Source of the DNA: JAAZKA01 sp034926225
GTDB taxonomy: Bacteria > Bacillota > Clostridia > Oscillospirales > QAMX01
NCBI GenBank assembly: GCA_034926225.1
Contig: JAYFRF010000003.1
Coordinates: 7,530 to 71,529, forward strand
DNA: 64,000 nucleotides
Reading direction: 5' to 3'
Shown here: positions 8,524 through 18,425 of the stretch, in pieces
How positions within the stretch are numbered: the first letter of the stretch is position 1
Layout of the letters: every line of letters starts with the position of its first letter
The notes under the pieces: model-generated
What the model saw: the letters and a program-made list of their open reading frames with translations, nothing else
Database searches by the model: none
What the model was told of the DNA's origin: nothing
Position numbers and translations under genes: made by a program

Positions 8524-10617
8524 TCAGATTTCGACGGCCGGTTCGCCACAGGAGGCGAATTGTCCGGGACTTGCGCTGTAATAACGTTTGAACGCTTTGT
8601 AAAAAGCGTTGACGGAGGAAAATCCACAGAGCGCCGCGACGTCTCGGATTACGTGATCCCTTAAGAGTATCGCGGCCTTCTCCATCCGCAGACGGAGAAG
8701 GTATTCACTGAAACCGACGCCTTGGGATTCCCGAACAATCGTATACACCTGTCGTCCGGAAATATCAAATCTGGCGGCGACCTCATCTACGCAGAGCAGG
8801 GGATCGCATGCATGCTCCTCAATATAACGTACTGCTTTGAATTTATACCCATTCCGTATGGAGAGCTTTCCCCGGACCCGTTCGGCTTCATGCAGACATT
8901 CGCTGCGAATACGCTCAAGCTGTTCCCAGGGGTCTTCCGATTCCTCGAAAAAGGAAAGCGTGCCTTTTTGATTTTCCGGGAGGAGCTGCAGCAACACAGC
9001 GCGGAGCTGGTCGTACAGATTGCGCGCATCGGTTGCAGTTTCCGGGCGGAGAGTTAGCGCCAATGCCTCTTCACTAAAGAAGCTTCGCACAAGCTCTGCT
9101 TCTCCAACTCGCATTAAGCCCACAAGCCGCAGTATTTCGGCCTCTGAATACACGGCGTGCGCCTTCACTGCGGTTTGGGTGGAGATGGCCGCGCCATCTG
9201 TGAAGGATCCCGGCTCGGCGAACAAGCTGCAAGCCGACAGATAGGCTTGTCTTAAGTTTTCACTCCCGCGCGTTTGAAAGGAGAGAACCGTTCCCGGCCT
9301 TCTTTTTTCGCTGACACGGAGGTTAAATTCGTAGACAGCAAGCAGAAAATCGGCCTTAACCTTATCGGGAACGCACGCAACGACACGGTTTTTTACCGGC
9401 ATTGCCGCAAGAATACCGATTTTATTGAAGATGCCAACAATAGGGGCGGCGTCTCCTTCAAAGTTGAGGAGTGCAACCTGATATAGCTCCGAAAGCTCGG
9501 GGAGATATTCCAGCTCCCGCTCGCTGACCAACAATCCGGCGAGCAATTCGACAAAGGCGTGCTCGCGCAGCGTTTCGCGTAAACGGGAGAGCGTTTTAGT
9601 CAAATGCTCGTCTTTTTCCTTTAAATCCATCGCACTGCGCTCGCACATTTCGCCCAGTAAGCTCAGTTCGTCGATCGGGCGCCGTTCCCGGGCGTCGTCG
9701 GGATTGTAATCCGCTAGCTCACGCCGCACCAATCGACGGATCGGATAGGCGCTGAATACGCCCATGCCCACAGCGAAGGAAAGCCCGATGAGTAGCGCAA
9801 AAACTAAACAATGGGAGAGCGCGCTGTAAACAGGTTTCACCAACGAAAGAAAATAGCTTTCCGATATACCGACCGAGACGGTTACACCGAACGAGTCCGC
9901 TGTACTGGTCAAAAGGACATAACCCTCGTCGTCGGTATCCCTCGAGGAATAGATAAGCGCATCGTCCAAGTAGATACGCATAAACGAATCCTCCGGAAGA
10001 GCGTCAAGGCCGAACAGTGTCCGCAGGCCGTTCTCGCTATAAACGGCACAAGCACATATGCGGGAACTGGCGTTGTGAACACTGAATATAAGGCGGCCTT
10101 CGTTTTCGGTGAATAGGAAGCCCGTGCGTGCGAACCCGTTTTCCCGCGTCTCGTCGAGAACGGGGCGGTCATCCGGATAGCCGTCATAAAAAACGCCGAG
10201 GTCGGAGAGGATTACAAGTTCGCTTTCGGAGAAAAGCAGAAACAAACGCTCCGCGTTGGGCATTTGCCATTGTACGGTCTGCAAATCTTTCCATACACGC
10301 AATGCGGCAACCGCGGTACGCGCGGATGGTTCATTTTTCTCGGAGGTGTTCTCAAGCCGATAGTTTTTAACGGGAAGAAGGGAGAGCGCATCAAGAGAGC
10401 CGGTGCTTTCAGCAGAGGACAGAGCAATCCATTCCTTAACGAGAGCGTCGGAAGCCTTCTCCACAGAGCGGGAGAGTTCATCGCTGGCATTGTCAAAGCT
10501 TGTACGGTAAGCGATACGAAACACAGGGATCAAAAGCAGTAAAACGGTCAGTACAACGGCACAGAAGCAGCAGATGTATTTTCTTGTGATGGCGGAACCG
10601 AGTAAGAGTGTAGTCAT
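8524..10617 (-). CDS. Membrane-anchored AraC-family transcriptional regulator, divergent from sugar ABC locus 1
   Basis: The 697 residues start with a TM helix (about 12-34). An extracellular sensor region of some 230 residues and a second TM (about 268-292) follow. A cytoplasmic linker comes next, then a C-terminal AraC DNA-binding domain (about 595-690). The latter has two HTH units, seen as LCVDEVAARFDISGRQVYTI and VIRDVAALCGFSSVNAFYKAF. This architecture is typical of regulators sitting beside LplABC-type oligosaccharide transporters in Clostridia. The ligand is presumably an extracellular sugar or a loaded binding protein (inference). It is transcribed divergently from the lipoprotein gene at 10943, sharing a 325-base region with candidate AraC repeats. 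Start ATG with GGGAGG upstream. Confidence 0.88.
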   Translation of the reverse strand: MTTLLLGSAITRKYICCFCAVVLTVLLLLIPVFRIAYRTSFDNASDELSRSVEKASDALVKEWIALSSAESTGSLDALSLLPVKNYRLENTSEKNEPSARTAVAALRVWKDLQTVQWQMPNAERLFLLFSESELVILSDLGVFYDGYPDDRPVLDETRENGFARTGFLFTENEGRLIFSVHNASSRICACAVYSENGLRTLFGLDALPEDSFMRIYLDDALIYSSRDTDDEGYVLLTSTADSFGVTVSVGISESYFLSLVKPVYSALSHCLVFALLIGLSFAVGMGVFSAYPIRRLVRRELADYNPDDARERRPIDELSLLGEMCERSAMDLKEKDEHLTKTLSRLRETLREHAFVELLAGLLVSERELEYLPELSELYQVALLNFEGDAAPIVGIFNKIGILAAMPVKNRVVACVPDKVKADFLLAVYEFNLRVSEKRRPGTVLSFQTRGSENLRQAYLSACSLFAEPGSFTDGAAISTQTAVKAHAVYSEAEILRLVGLMRVGEAELVRSFFSEEALALTLRPETATDARNLYDQLRAVLLQLLPENQKGTLSFFEESEDPWEQLERIRSECLHEAERVRGKLSIRNGYKFKAVRYIEEHACDPLLCVDEVAARFDISGRQVYTIVRESQGVGFSEYLLRLRMEKAAILLRDHVIRDVAALCGFSSVNAFYKAFKRYYSASPGQFASCGEPAVEI

Positions 10618-10754
10618 ACAGATCGAACCTCCCTTTAAATTGGAAGTTTCAACTTTTCAATTTTATTATACCATATTTATGATGAATTTCAAGCATTTTA
10701 CCCAGCATTTTGAAGAATTTCTCTTGCCTTTACCATGTCAAAACCGGTTTTTTT

Positions 10755-10842
10755 AAACCGATTTCCGATATTTCCAAACCGCTTCCGAATATTACATCGG
10801 TTTGCGCTGGAAATAATGCCTAAATGAAACATCGATTTCCGG
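10755..10842 (+). promoter_or_regulatory. Candidate AraC-type operator: direct repeats spaced 21 bp
   Basis: AAACCGATTTCCG (10755-10767) and AAACCGCTTCCG (10776-10787) are direct repeats exactly 21 bp apart, two helical turns. A related CGATTTCCGG lies at 10833-10842 and an inverted CGGTTT at 10798. They precede the promoter of the lipoprotein gene, in the region shared with the AraC regulator gene. Binding is inferred. Confidence 0.5.
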
Positions 10843-10851
10843 AGATTACAA

Positions 10852-10879
10852 TTGCAAAGAAATAATACTTGTTTATAAT
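10852..10879 (+). promoter_or_regulatory. Promoter of sugar ABC locus 1
   Basis: TTGCAA at 10852-10857 and TATAAT at 10874-10879, spacer 16, about 63 bases before the lipoprotein start. Confidence 0.7.
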
Positions 10880-10942
10880 AAGAAACAAACACGGGAGAAC
10901 ATAAAATTCCCGCGAACAAATTTATTAAGGAGGCAGTTTATC

Positions 10943-12814
10943 ATGAAAATCCGAATGCTTGCCGCGTTGCTTCTCGCTTGTATGCTGGTAGGGATCCTTT
11001 CCGGATGCGCCGGAAACGGCGGTACCGCGAGTACCGCGGCCACCACAGCGGCGACGACTACAGCGAGCACGACTGCTGCCAAGACGACAGCGGCGGCTAC
11101 CACTACAAAGATGACGGCAGCGGCGACGACGACCGCCAACACCACTCCGGCAGCGACGACAACAGCGACGACAGTCCCCGGATCATCCCTTAAGATGTCT
11201 GACATCGAGGGCATGACGGCTCCCGGCGTCATACCGATTGTCACGGAACCGACGACGCTCACGATCGGGTTTGTGCCGAATGCAAGCGTGACGGATTTTG
11301 AAGACAACCTGTTTACAAAGTATGTCGAGGAAAACACGGGCATCGACATCGAGTTCTACTTTTTCCCCACAGGCAGCGGGGAAGCCAAGCAGAAACTGCA
11401 GCTGATGGTCGCGGCGAATCAGGAGCTTCCTGATATCTGGTCCGGCATCTCCCTGACCAGTGCCGAAATATACGCGCTCGGACGCGATGGCTACGCGCTC
11501 GACTTAACCGAGTACATGGATAAGTACGCTTACTACTATCCGCTAATGATTAACTGGGCAAGCCCGAACGACAAGACGAACTGCGAAATATATTCCAAGT
11601 CCGTCGACGGTAAGATGTATACGATGCCTGTATCCTCCAATGACCCGACGGATACCACCGCTAACGGTATGTACATCAATAAGACTTGGCTCGATAACCT
11701 CGGACTTACCGTACCGACTACGACGGATGAGCTCTATACTGTGCTCGAAGCGTTCCGCGACAACGATCCTAACGGCAACGGTAAGAAGGATGAAATCCCG
11801 ATGCTCTTCCAGCTTGCGAACACCGGCTACTCCCGAGAGGCGTACAAAACGATTATCGGCTGGTTCGGCGAGTATTACGGCGATTATACAATGAATGTAC
11901 AGGACGGAAAGGCTTATTACCCGTTTGTCACTGAAAATTACCGCCAGGCGCTCGCATATATGAAAAATCTCGTAGAGGAAAACATGTTTTCCACACTGTC
12001 CTTTACGATGACGCTTGATCAGTATACACCGATACTCGACGTTTCCGATACCGGCGCCGACGAGACTGTGGGCGTGTTTGAGTCGCATCCGTTCATTTCC
12101 TTTAACTCATCATCTCCTACCGCACTGATGGATTACGTCTATCTGCCGACGCTGACTGCGAATAAAGACACGAAGCCGTATGCAACATGTTATTCTTCCT
12201 TTACGAGATTCTCCACAATGATATCCGGGAAATGCGAGAATCCGGAGGTCGCTTTCCGTCTTCTCGATTACTTCTGCGATGAGAAGACAGCCATCTCCGC
12301 CCGTTACGGTGAATATGGCACGCACTGGAAGTACTTAACCGATACAGATCTCGATCCCGCTAAAGTTTACTTCCCGAACTCCGTCTTCGGTTACAAACCG
12401 TATTGGGTCGTCTATGACAATCCATTCGCCTCCAAAAATAATTATGTATGGCGTTGCACGAGCATCTATTTTATCCCGACAGAGCTTTTCGGTTCTCAGG
12501 TAGAGGGCAACGTAGATAACGACGACGTGCAGAAGTATAAACTGCAGATGTTTAGCGACGGATGTGCAGAGCGTACGGCATATCTGCCCGACGAGATGAT
12601 CGCGAACCTGATTCTGACCGAGGACGAGCAAAATACGATCAGCGAAATCAAAACGTCCATCGACCAATATGCTGACGAATGCCGCACGGCATTTATATCC
12701 GGTACCATGGACCTCGACCGCGAATGGGATTCTTATGTCGCGAAGCTCACGGAGATGGGGCTCCAGACCTATATCGATATCGCACAGACAGCTTATACCC
12801 GTATGAACGGCTAA
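10943..12814 (+). CDS. Sugar ABC transporter substrate-binding lipoprotein (locus 1)
   Basis: The 623-residue protein begins with a lipoprotein signal (lipobox LSGC, Cys at about residue 22). A roughly 55-residue Thr/Ala linker with a few Lys and Met residues follows, then a type-1 extracellular binding-protein domain. The domain shows LTIGFVPN at its start, NQELPDIWSG, and DPNGNGKKDEIPMLF, a stretch typical of LplA-type oligosaccharide-binding proteins. It should deliver a sugar outside the cell to the permeases encoded next. Start ATG has AAGGAGG 9 bases upstream. A perfect 14-bp stem-loop follows the stop, before the permease genes. The sugar cannot be named. Confidence 0.9.
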   Translation: MKIRMLAALLLACMLVGILSGCAGNGGTASTAATTAATTTASTTAAKTTAAATTTKMTAAATTTANTTPAATTTATTVPGSSLKMSDIEGMTAPGVIPIVTEPTTLTIGFVPNASVTDFEDNLFTKYVEENTGIDIEFYFFPTGSGEAKQKLQLMVAANQELPDIWSGISLTSAEIYALGRDGYALDLTEYMDKYAYYYPLMINWASPNDKTNCEIYSKSVDGKMYTMPVSSNDPTDTTANGMYINKTWLDNLGLTVPTTTDELYTVLEAFRDNDPNGNGKKDEIPMLFQLANTGYSREAYKTIIGWFGEYYGDYTMNVQDGKAYYPFVTENYRQALAYMKNLVEENMFSTLSFTMTLDQYTPILDVSDTGADETVGVFESHPFISFNSSSPTALMDYVYLPTLTANKDTKPYATCYSSFTRFSTMISGKCENPEVAFRLLDYFCDEKTAISARYGEYGTHWKYLTDTDLDPAKVYFPNSVFGYKPYWVVYDNPFASKNNYVWRCTSIYFIPTELFGSQVEGNVDNDDVQKYKLQMFSDGCAERTAYLPDEMIANLILTEDEQNTISEIKTSIDQYADECRTAFISGTMDLDREWDSYVAKLTEMGLQTYIDIAQTAYTRMNG

Positions 12815-12827
12815 AATGAGTACTCCG

Positions 12828-12858
12828 GCTCGTGCGGGAGTCACACTCCCGCACGAGC
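12828..12858. repeat. Perfect 14-bp stem-loop between binding-protein and permease genes (locus 1)
   Basis: GCTCGTGCGGGAGT (12828-12841) pairs perfectly with 12845-12858 around a CAC loop; only a weak pyrimidine run follows. It probably reduces read-through or protects the binding-protein mRNA 3' end, giving more binding protein than permease. Locus 2 has a comparable element in the same place. Confidence 0.7.
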
Positions 12859-12922
12859 TCCTTTCCCCATACGGCGCGCGATAAATCCTCTTGGGTCCAG
12901 GAAAGGAGAGATCACTTTCTGA

Positions 12923-13894
12923 ATGAAAACGCAGGTAGAAATAGCGCGGTCGACACCGGATGTCACGGCTTATCATAAGCCTGGGATCTGGCGACGGTGC
13001 GTACAACGATGGCAGCTGTTTTGCTTCCTTTTGATCCCGCTCGCATACATCATAATTTTTCGTTATGTGCCTATGTTCGGAATACAAATCGCCTTTAAGG
13101 ATTTTACTCCGTCAAAAGGCATATTCGGAAGTCCCTGGGTGGGGCTGAAGCATTTCATAACGTTTTTTGAATCCTATCAAGCGATGCGCGTCATCTTCAA
13201 CACCATCCGTCTGTCATTTTACGGGTTGATCGTTGGGTTTCCATTGGCGATTGTCTTTGCGCTGCAGCTGAATCTCGTGCGAAACATCCGATTCAAGAAA
13301 TTTGCGCAGACATTGACCTATATTCCCCATTTCATTTCCACAACCGTCATAGTTGGCATGATCTTTCAGGTTTTTAGCTCGGTGTCCGGATTATACGGCA
13401 ATACCATGAAGCTGATTACGGGCTCCCTGCCGCCGGATATCTTCGGCAAGGCTTCGAACTTCCCGCATATCTACGTTTGGTCAGGGCTCTGGCAGGGGCT
13501 CGGCTGGTCGAGCATCATCTATATGGCCGCGCTTGCCGGCGTCGATCCCCAGCTTCACGAAGCAGCCGAGATAGACGGTGCGAACCGGTTCCAGAGACTC
13601 CGGTATATCGATCTGCCCAGTATCCTGCCGACGGCCGCCGTGCTGCTGATTCTGAATTCCGGCGAGATCATGAGCGTCGGCTTCGAAAAGGCATATCTGC
13701 TGCAGAATTCCATGAACACATCGTATGCAGAGGTCATCTCTACATATATCTATAAAGTGGGGTTGAATTCCGTATCCAGCTTTTCCTATGGCACTGCAGT
13801 TGGACTGTTCAATTCGATAGTCAACTGCATGATTCTCGTTGCGGTCAATTTCCTCGCGCGGAAGCTCAGCGATAGCCAGACGAGTCTGTGGTAA
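12923..13894 (+). CDS. Sugar ABC transporter permease, LplB-type (locus 1)
   Basis: An inner-membrane permease of 323 residues with six predicted TM helices. Typical features are the first-helix segment FCFLLIPLAYIIIFRYVPMF, and the EAA loop EAAEIDGANRFQRLRYIDLP near residue 215 that docks to the ATPase. It pairs with the product of 13908-14810. No ATPase gene is nearby, so a shared MsmX-like ATPase encoded elsewhere is expected (known for this family). The ribosome site AAAGGAGAG lies about 12 bases before the ATG. Confidence 0.9.
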   Translation: MKTQVEIARSTPDVTAYHKPGIWRRCVQRWQLFCFLLIPLAYIIIFRYVPMFGIQIAFKDFTPSKGIFGSPWVGLKHFITFFESYQAMRVIFNTIRLSFYGLIVGFPLAIVFALQLNLVRNIRFKKFAQTLTYIPHFISTTVIVGMIFQVFSSVSGLYGNTMKLITGSLPPDIFGKASNFPHIYVWSGLWQGLGWSSIIYMAALAGVDPQLHEAAEIDGANRFQRLRYIDLPSILPTAAVLLILNSGEIMSVGFEKAYLLQNSMNTSYAEVISTYIYKVGLNSVSSFSYGTAVGLFNSIVNCMILVAVNFLARKLSDSQTSLW

Positions 13895-13907
13895 AGGAGA
13901 GTATGGT

Positions 13908-14810
13908 ATGATGAACACCAAAAATCGAATCCGCACACCCGTCGAGGATCGCATACTCTATATTGTGAACGCGGTTATCATCTCGCTTTTCACGTTGGTC
14001 ATCGCGATACCGCTGTGGTATATTATCGTCTCGTCGTTTTCGTCCGGACAGGCGATTTTACAGCAGCGCGTTTACTTATGGCCGGTGGACATAACGCTGA
14101 ACGGGTATAAAGCGGTCTTTTCGCATAAGTACATTCTGACGAGCTACCGCAACACCATTTTCTATACGGTAGTCGGGACGCTCATCAACATCACGCTGAC
14201 GCTTGTCTGCGCTTATCCGCTGTCAAGAAAGGATTTCCCATTCCGTCGGTTTTTTATGATCCTGATGACGATCACGATGTTTTTCGGCGGCGGTCTTGTA
14301 CCGACATATCTCGTCAACGTCAGTCTCGGACTGATCGATAACGTATGGGTTATGTTGATTCCGGGCGCGATGAGCGTATATTATATGATCCTCGTGAGAA
14401 CGTTTATGATCTCGAGCGTGCCGTATGAGCTTTTCGAAGCGGCGAGCATCGACGGCTGCTCGGATGCCTACTATTTTTTCAAAATACTGCTGCCGCTTTT
14501 AAAGCCGATTATTGCGGTGGTGACGATGTATTACGCGGTGGGACACTGGAATGAGTATTTTACGGCGATGATTTACCTGAGTGATCAGACGCTGTTCCCG
14601 CTGCAGCTCATTTTAAGAGATATTCTGGTTTCGAGCAAGGTGAGCCTGTCGGAAATTCACGACGCACAGTTACTTGCGTCGATGATCGGACTGGAAGCGC
14701 TGTTAAAATACGCACTCATTATCGTGTCGACCGTACCCATCCTCCTCATCTACCCCTTTGCGCAGAAGTACTTCGTAAAAGGCGTTATGGTCGGCTCGCT
14801 GAAAGGATAA
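13908..14810 (+). CDS. Sugar ABC transporter permease, LplC/YtcP-type (locus 1)
   Basis: Second permease of the importer, 300 residues, six TM helices. The EAA loop reads EAASIDGCSDAYYFFKILLP, and the C-terminus KYFVKGVMVGSLKG is characteristic of YtcP-like proteins. The open frame extends upstream into the LplB gene. The ATG at 13908 is chosen because AAAGGAGA ends 7 bases before it and it follows the LplB stop by 13 bases. The gene ends 9 bases before the ceramidase-like gene, so the operon probably continues. Confidence 0.9.
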   Translation: MMNTKNRIRTPVEDRILYIVNAVIISLFTLVIAIPLWYIIVSSFSSGQAILQQRVYLWPVDITLNGYKAVFSHKYILTSYRNTIFYTVVGTLINITLTLVCAYPLSRKDFPFRRFFMILMTITMFFGGGLVPTYLVNVSLGLIDNVWVMLIPGAMSVYYMILVRTFMISSVPYELFEAASIDGCSDAYYFFKILLPLLKPIIAVVTMYYAVGHWNEYFTAMIYLSDQTLFPLQLILRDILVSSKVSLSEIHDAQLLASMIGLEALLKYALIIVSTVPILLIYPFAQKYFVKGVMVGSLKG

Positions 14811-14819
14811 TAAAAACAT

Positions 14820-16097
14820 ATGATTCGCTGCGGTTTGTATGAGGTGGACATCACACCCACGCTTGGCATGGAGATGCCGGGACATTTCGTTTTGAGGCAT
14901 TCGGAGGGGATCCTCGAGAAAACCTACGCTTATGCCGCTGTTTTCGAGGACGAAACCGGACGTGCGGCGCTGATCACCTGTGACCTGATCGGTCTGGCGG
15001 AAGAGCTTGCGCTCCCGATGCGTCAAAAAGTCGCCCAGAAGATCGCGACAACGACGGACAAGGTAATGATTTGCTGCACGCACACGCATTATGGCGGACC
15101 CTGCGAAACATGGGGTGAGTTTGTCCACATGAATCCCGCGTACATTGCGTTCGTCTCGGACCGCCTTGCGGACGCGGCCACCTGCGCTTTTGCAGACGCA
15201 AGAGAGGTTCGTCTCGGCGTCGGCTTTGGCGTGGAAACGACGGTCGCCCATTACCGCGACTTTATCTTACCGGACGGGCGCTACCAAACGAACTCCGGTG
15301 CGAAAGAAAAGAAGGCATTCGGCGAGATCGACCCAACGGTCGGTGTTTTGCGCATCGACAATGCCGACGGTGAGCCTTATGGGTTGATTGCGAATTACGC
15401 CTGTCATTGTGACAGCGTCGGGAAAAACGGTTTCCGGATGATTTCGAGCGACTATCCCGGCGCGATGCGGGAAGCGCTGCGCCGCACCTACGGGCAAAGC
15501 TTTATACCGCTTTTCGTGAACGGTTTCTGCGGGAATATCAACCATGTCGATTTTGAAAATCACACGTCCGACGAGCCAATGTATTACCGCCGGATGGGAC
15601 GTGTGCTCGCGGCAGCAGTATCGGAAGCTTATGAGAAAATCCGTCCGACGGACGGGGGTATCGTCCGCGCGGCGGCGGAGAGCTTTACGCTGCCATCGCG
15701 TTTAGCAAATGAGACGGAACTTGCGTGGGCGAAAACGGTGAAGGCAGAGGACAGTGTCATCGACAACTTCTACTCGTCCGAAATCCAAAGAATCGCTGAA
15801 ATCGGCGTTCGGGAGATTCCTGTCACCGTGCAGGCACTGCGTTTAGGTGATCTGATTGTCTGCGGTTTGCCCGGTGAAATTTACGTTGAATTTGGTAAAG
15901 CGCTTCGCGAAAGGCTTGCGGGACATCCTTGCTTCCCCGCGAATCTTGCCAACGGCAGTATCGGTTATGTCGCGATCCGCGAACTCTTTCAGCCCGGCAT
16001 TTATGAAACCCGGCTTTGCTGCAGCGCGGACACACGTCCTGACGCGGGGTATATCCTGACGGACCGCGTCGCGGCATTGGCGGAATCGTTGCTGTAA
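14820..16097 (+). CDS. Neutral/alkaline ceramidase-family hydrolase-like protein
   Basis: The 425 residues resemble the N-terminal catalytic region of neutral/alkaline ceramidases. YEVDITPTLGMEMPG is the usual opening, CTHTHYGG supplies metal-binding histidines, YACHCDSVG follows, and FVNGFCGNINH lies near the active site. Full ceramidases exceed 600 residues; short bacterial relatives like this occur beside carbohydrate loci and their substrate is unknown. No signal peptide is seen, so it acts in the cytoplasm. It is linked to the locus 1 permease gene by 9 bases, which suggests it processes imported material (inference). Confidence 0.75.
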   Translation: MIRCGLYEVDITPTLGMEMPGHFVLRHSEGILEKTYAYAAVFEDETGRAALITCDLIGLAEELALPMRQKVAQKIATTTDKVMICCTHTHYGGPCETWGEFVHMNPAYIAFVSDRLADAATCAFADAREVRLGVGFGVETTVAHYRDFILPDGRYQTNSGAKEKKAFGEIDPTVGVLRIDNADGEPYGLIANYACHCDSVGKNGFRMISSDYPGAMREALRRTYGQSFIPLFVNGFCGNINHVDFENHTSDEPMYYRRMGRVLAAAVSEAYEKIRPTDGGIVRAAAESFTLPSRLANETELAWAKTVKAEDSVIDNFYSSEIQRIAEIGVREIPVTVQALRLGDLIVCGLPGEIYVEFGKALRERLAGHPCFPANLANGSIGYVAIRELFQPGIYETRLCCSADTRPDAGYILTDRVAALAESLL

Positions 16098-16118
16098 AAT
16101 TAAGGTGAAAATGTAATT

Positions 16119-16156
16119 GAGGCTTGCTGCAAAATGTGAATTTTGCAGCAAGCCTC
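16119..16156. terminator. Bidirectional terminator hairpin
   Basis: GAGGCTTGCTGCAAAA and TTTTGCAGCAAGCCTC form a perfect 16-bp stem with a six-base loop between two convergent genes. The loop-side A and T runs lie within the stem. Confidence 0.7.
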
Positions 16157-16172
16157 GTATGATAGATATGGG

Positions 16173-18425
16173 TTATAAACGGATCATATGCACGCTGCCG
16201 ATACGGTCTCCGCCGCCGACGGCGAGCATGGTTTCATCCGGCGATAGCGCGATCGACGTCAGGAGATTCGACGCGGTCGGGCCGTCAAGGTAATAGGGGG
16301 AGTTATACGTCAGGAAACCGAGCTGCTTTAGGCCGTCGTGTTCATCGAAGCTGAACACGGTCGAGACGGAGCGTTCATAGCCCGCGACGCCCCAGAGCTT
16401 CGTCCGGGCGGCGTTGACGGTCATGCAGCGTACCGGACCGAGGGAGGCAGCGCTGCCGTAGGAGAAGACGTGATTGCCATCGACAAGAGCGAACATGGCG
16501 TCGCCGGTACCGACAGCGATTCTGCCGCGATTCCACGGAGCGGTGGCTGTCGCCTTGGCCAGATAGCGGCGTCCGGCGACCTCGGGGAGCGCGATGCCTT
16601 CCGGCAGCGGCAGCAATGCGTTCGGCAGACCGTTTGTCAGCACCCAGGAAAGACGCTGCGCTTCAGCGCAGGCTACCGGCACGACGGATTCGATCGAATA
16701 GGCGAAAGCACGGGGATTTTCTACGTAATACTGTCCGTTTTCCTCAAAGCAGCGGGGCTTCTTGCGGCCGAAGATGGTACAGATGGTGAAATAGCGCTCA
16801 TCGTTTTCCGCAGCTTCCTTCGACGGGTATACGGCATACGGCGTCGGGATGACGTGGAACAGAAATTCATCCTTGTCATCGCCGGAGATGCCCCATAAGG
16901 TGCCGTCGGCGTCCCACGCGAGCTTACGTACCTTCGAGCCTTCGATATTGTCGGAGGGGACGAAACGCCACAGACGGATGGGCGTGATCGACTGGATGGG
17001 GAAGAGCGTCGAGGGGTTACTACCTGAGACTTCCTCACCAGCGTAGCTGCGCACATATTTCTTGGCCTTTTCGACTTCCTCGGGCGTATAGGGTGTCGCC
17101 TTTAAGTCGAGAGCCGGGCCTTTGTCGTACATATGCTGGCGGAACTCACGCAGATCGATCATCGCCACGCCGAGATCGCCCTTTTTGGGGTCCTCACCGC
17201 GTTTGCGGTGTCCGCCGCCGATCATATAGAGGATGTCATGCACCTGATCGCAGCAGAAGCAGTATGCGGTGGGGGTGTCGTGGCCGGGGGTGCCGATGAT
17301 GCCCATGTTTTCGGGGCCTTTATCGCTGTGGATATCCCAGCGGATTAAGAACTGCGGGGCGGGGAAGTGGTAGAAATCACAGTTGCCGTTCTCGTCAGGC
17401 TCCGGCTGCTCCTGCTGCGGACCATTGAGCGCATACCATAACACGCCCTCGCTGTCGACGGCGATTTCGTCAAGCGACATCGGGGAGATGCCGAAATCGG
17501 AGCCGTAATCATAGGGGGAACGTTTACCGAGGTTTTTAACGGTGAGGGTGTCGCAGTCAAAGAGGAATAAGTCCTCACCGCAGGTATTCACGAAAACGAA
17601 CTCATGGTCGGACACATCGACGGCCTGGCTCATGTAACGATACCAGGTGTTATTCGTAACCGCATCACGGTAGCGTGGCGGAGACCAGTGCAGATCCTCC
17701 AGCTTCTGCGTATCGACGTTGACGCGATACAGGAAACCCGATTTCGTCATGGCATAGATATGCCCGTCGGGTCCGCGATGCAGGCGGTAGTTGAAAATTT
17801 CGGCAGCCTTGCCCAAATCCTTGACCGACTTGTCGTCGAGCGAGTAGCGATAGACATGTCCGCGCATGAAGCCGATCATGTACAGGGCGTTGTACTTGGA
17901 ATCGTAGCAGGAGCCGTAGATCGATTCGCGCAGAACGGGTTGACCGAGGTTCTCCGCCACGCCGGTTTTCGGGTCATAATGCAGGATGTACGAGCCGGGG
18001 AAGCCTTCCCATGCGTGGTCGATATGGGCCAGCGGCATCCACTCGGGGTGACCGACGGAACCGGCGGTCGTATGGGTCGTGGCGATGATGGTGCCGTCGG
18101 GGAGAAAGTTGATCGACGTATGCAGCTTTGAATGCGGCATATGCTGCGGATGGGGCAGCGTGAGGTCTTCCGCCTGAAAGCAGGTATGGAAGGTATCCGT
18201 CTCGAAGTCATAGGAAATCAAGCGGGTATGGTGCCCAGGCTGCTCATACGTCGGCGCGAAATACATCGTACCGTCGTAGGGGGAGGTGTTCATATCCCAG
18301 CAGGAGTTATAGCCCTCCTCAAGCCCATCCATGTCGAGACGCATACGGGTACGTACGCCGGCCTGGTTAATCAGGCGTATCTTTTCGGGATCGTCGAGTC
18401 GGCCGAGAAAGCTTGTCCGTTTCAT
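16173..18425 (-). CDS. Large cytoplasmic beta-propeller-like protein of unknown function
   Basis: A 750-residue protein without signal peptide or membrane segment. It shows repeating beta-blade patterns with aspartate-glycine turns: FLPDGTIIATTH, GPDGHIYAMTKSGFLYRVN, DSEGVLWYALNG, DADGTLWGISGD and LSPDETMLAVGGGDRIG, spaced 50-120 residues apart. This suggests one or two beta-propellers. No catalytic signature is evident. The open frame extends 27 codons farther upstream, but ATG at 18425 has AAGGGG at good distance and is preferred. The convergent neighbour is the ceramidase-like gene of locus 1; a role in sensing or processing sugars would be a guess. A shorter propeller-like orphan lies at 44517-45590. 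Confidence 0.6.
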   Translation of the reverse strand: MKRTSFLGRLDDPEKIRLINQAGVRTRMRLDMDGLEEGYNSCWDMNTSPYDGTMYFAPTYEQPGHHTRLISYDFETDTFHTCFQAEDLTLPHPQHMPHSKLHTSINFLPDGTIIATTHTTAGSVGHPEWMPLAHIDHAWEGFPGSYILHYDPKTGVAENLGQPVLRESIYGSCYDSKYNALYMIGFMRGHVYRYSLDDKSVKDLGKAAEIFNYRLHRGPDGHIYAMTKSGFLYRVNVDTQKLEDLHWSPPRYRDAVTNNTWYRYMSQAVDVSDHEFVFVNTCGEDLFLFDCDTLTVKNLGKRSPYDYGSDFGISPMSLDEIAVDSEGVLWYALNGPQQEQPEPDENGNCDFYHFPAPQFLIRWDIHSDKGPENMGIIGTPGHDTPTAYCFCCDQVHDILYMIGGGHRKRGEDPKKGDLGVAMIDLREFRQHMYDKGPALDLKATPYTPEEVEKAKKYVRSYAGEEVSGSNPSTLFPIQSITPIRLWRFVPSDNIEGSKVRKLAWDADGTLWGISGDDKDEFLFHVIPTPYAVYPSKEAAENDERYFTICTIFGRKKPRCFEENGQYYVENPRAFAYSIESVVPVACAEAQRLSWVLTNGLPNALLPLPEGIALPEVAGRRYLAKATATAPWNRGRIAVGTGDAMFALVDGNHVFSYGSAASLGPVRCMTVNAARTKLWGVAGYERSVSTVFSFDEHDGLKQLGFLTYNSPYYLDGPTASNLLTSIALSPDETMLAVGGGDRIGSVHMIRL

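Noticed and set aside
11010..11185. Tandem DNA repeat in the lipoprotein gene as a functional DNA element
   Set aside because: Repetition is at the level of Thr/Ala codons with mixed third bases, so it reflects a protein linker.
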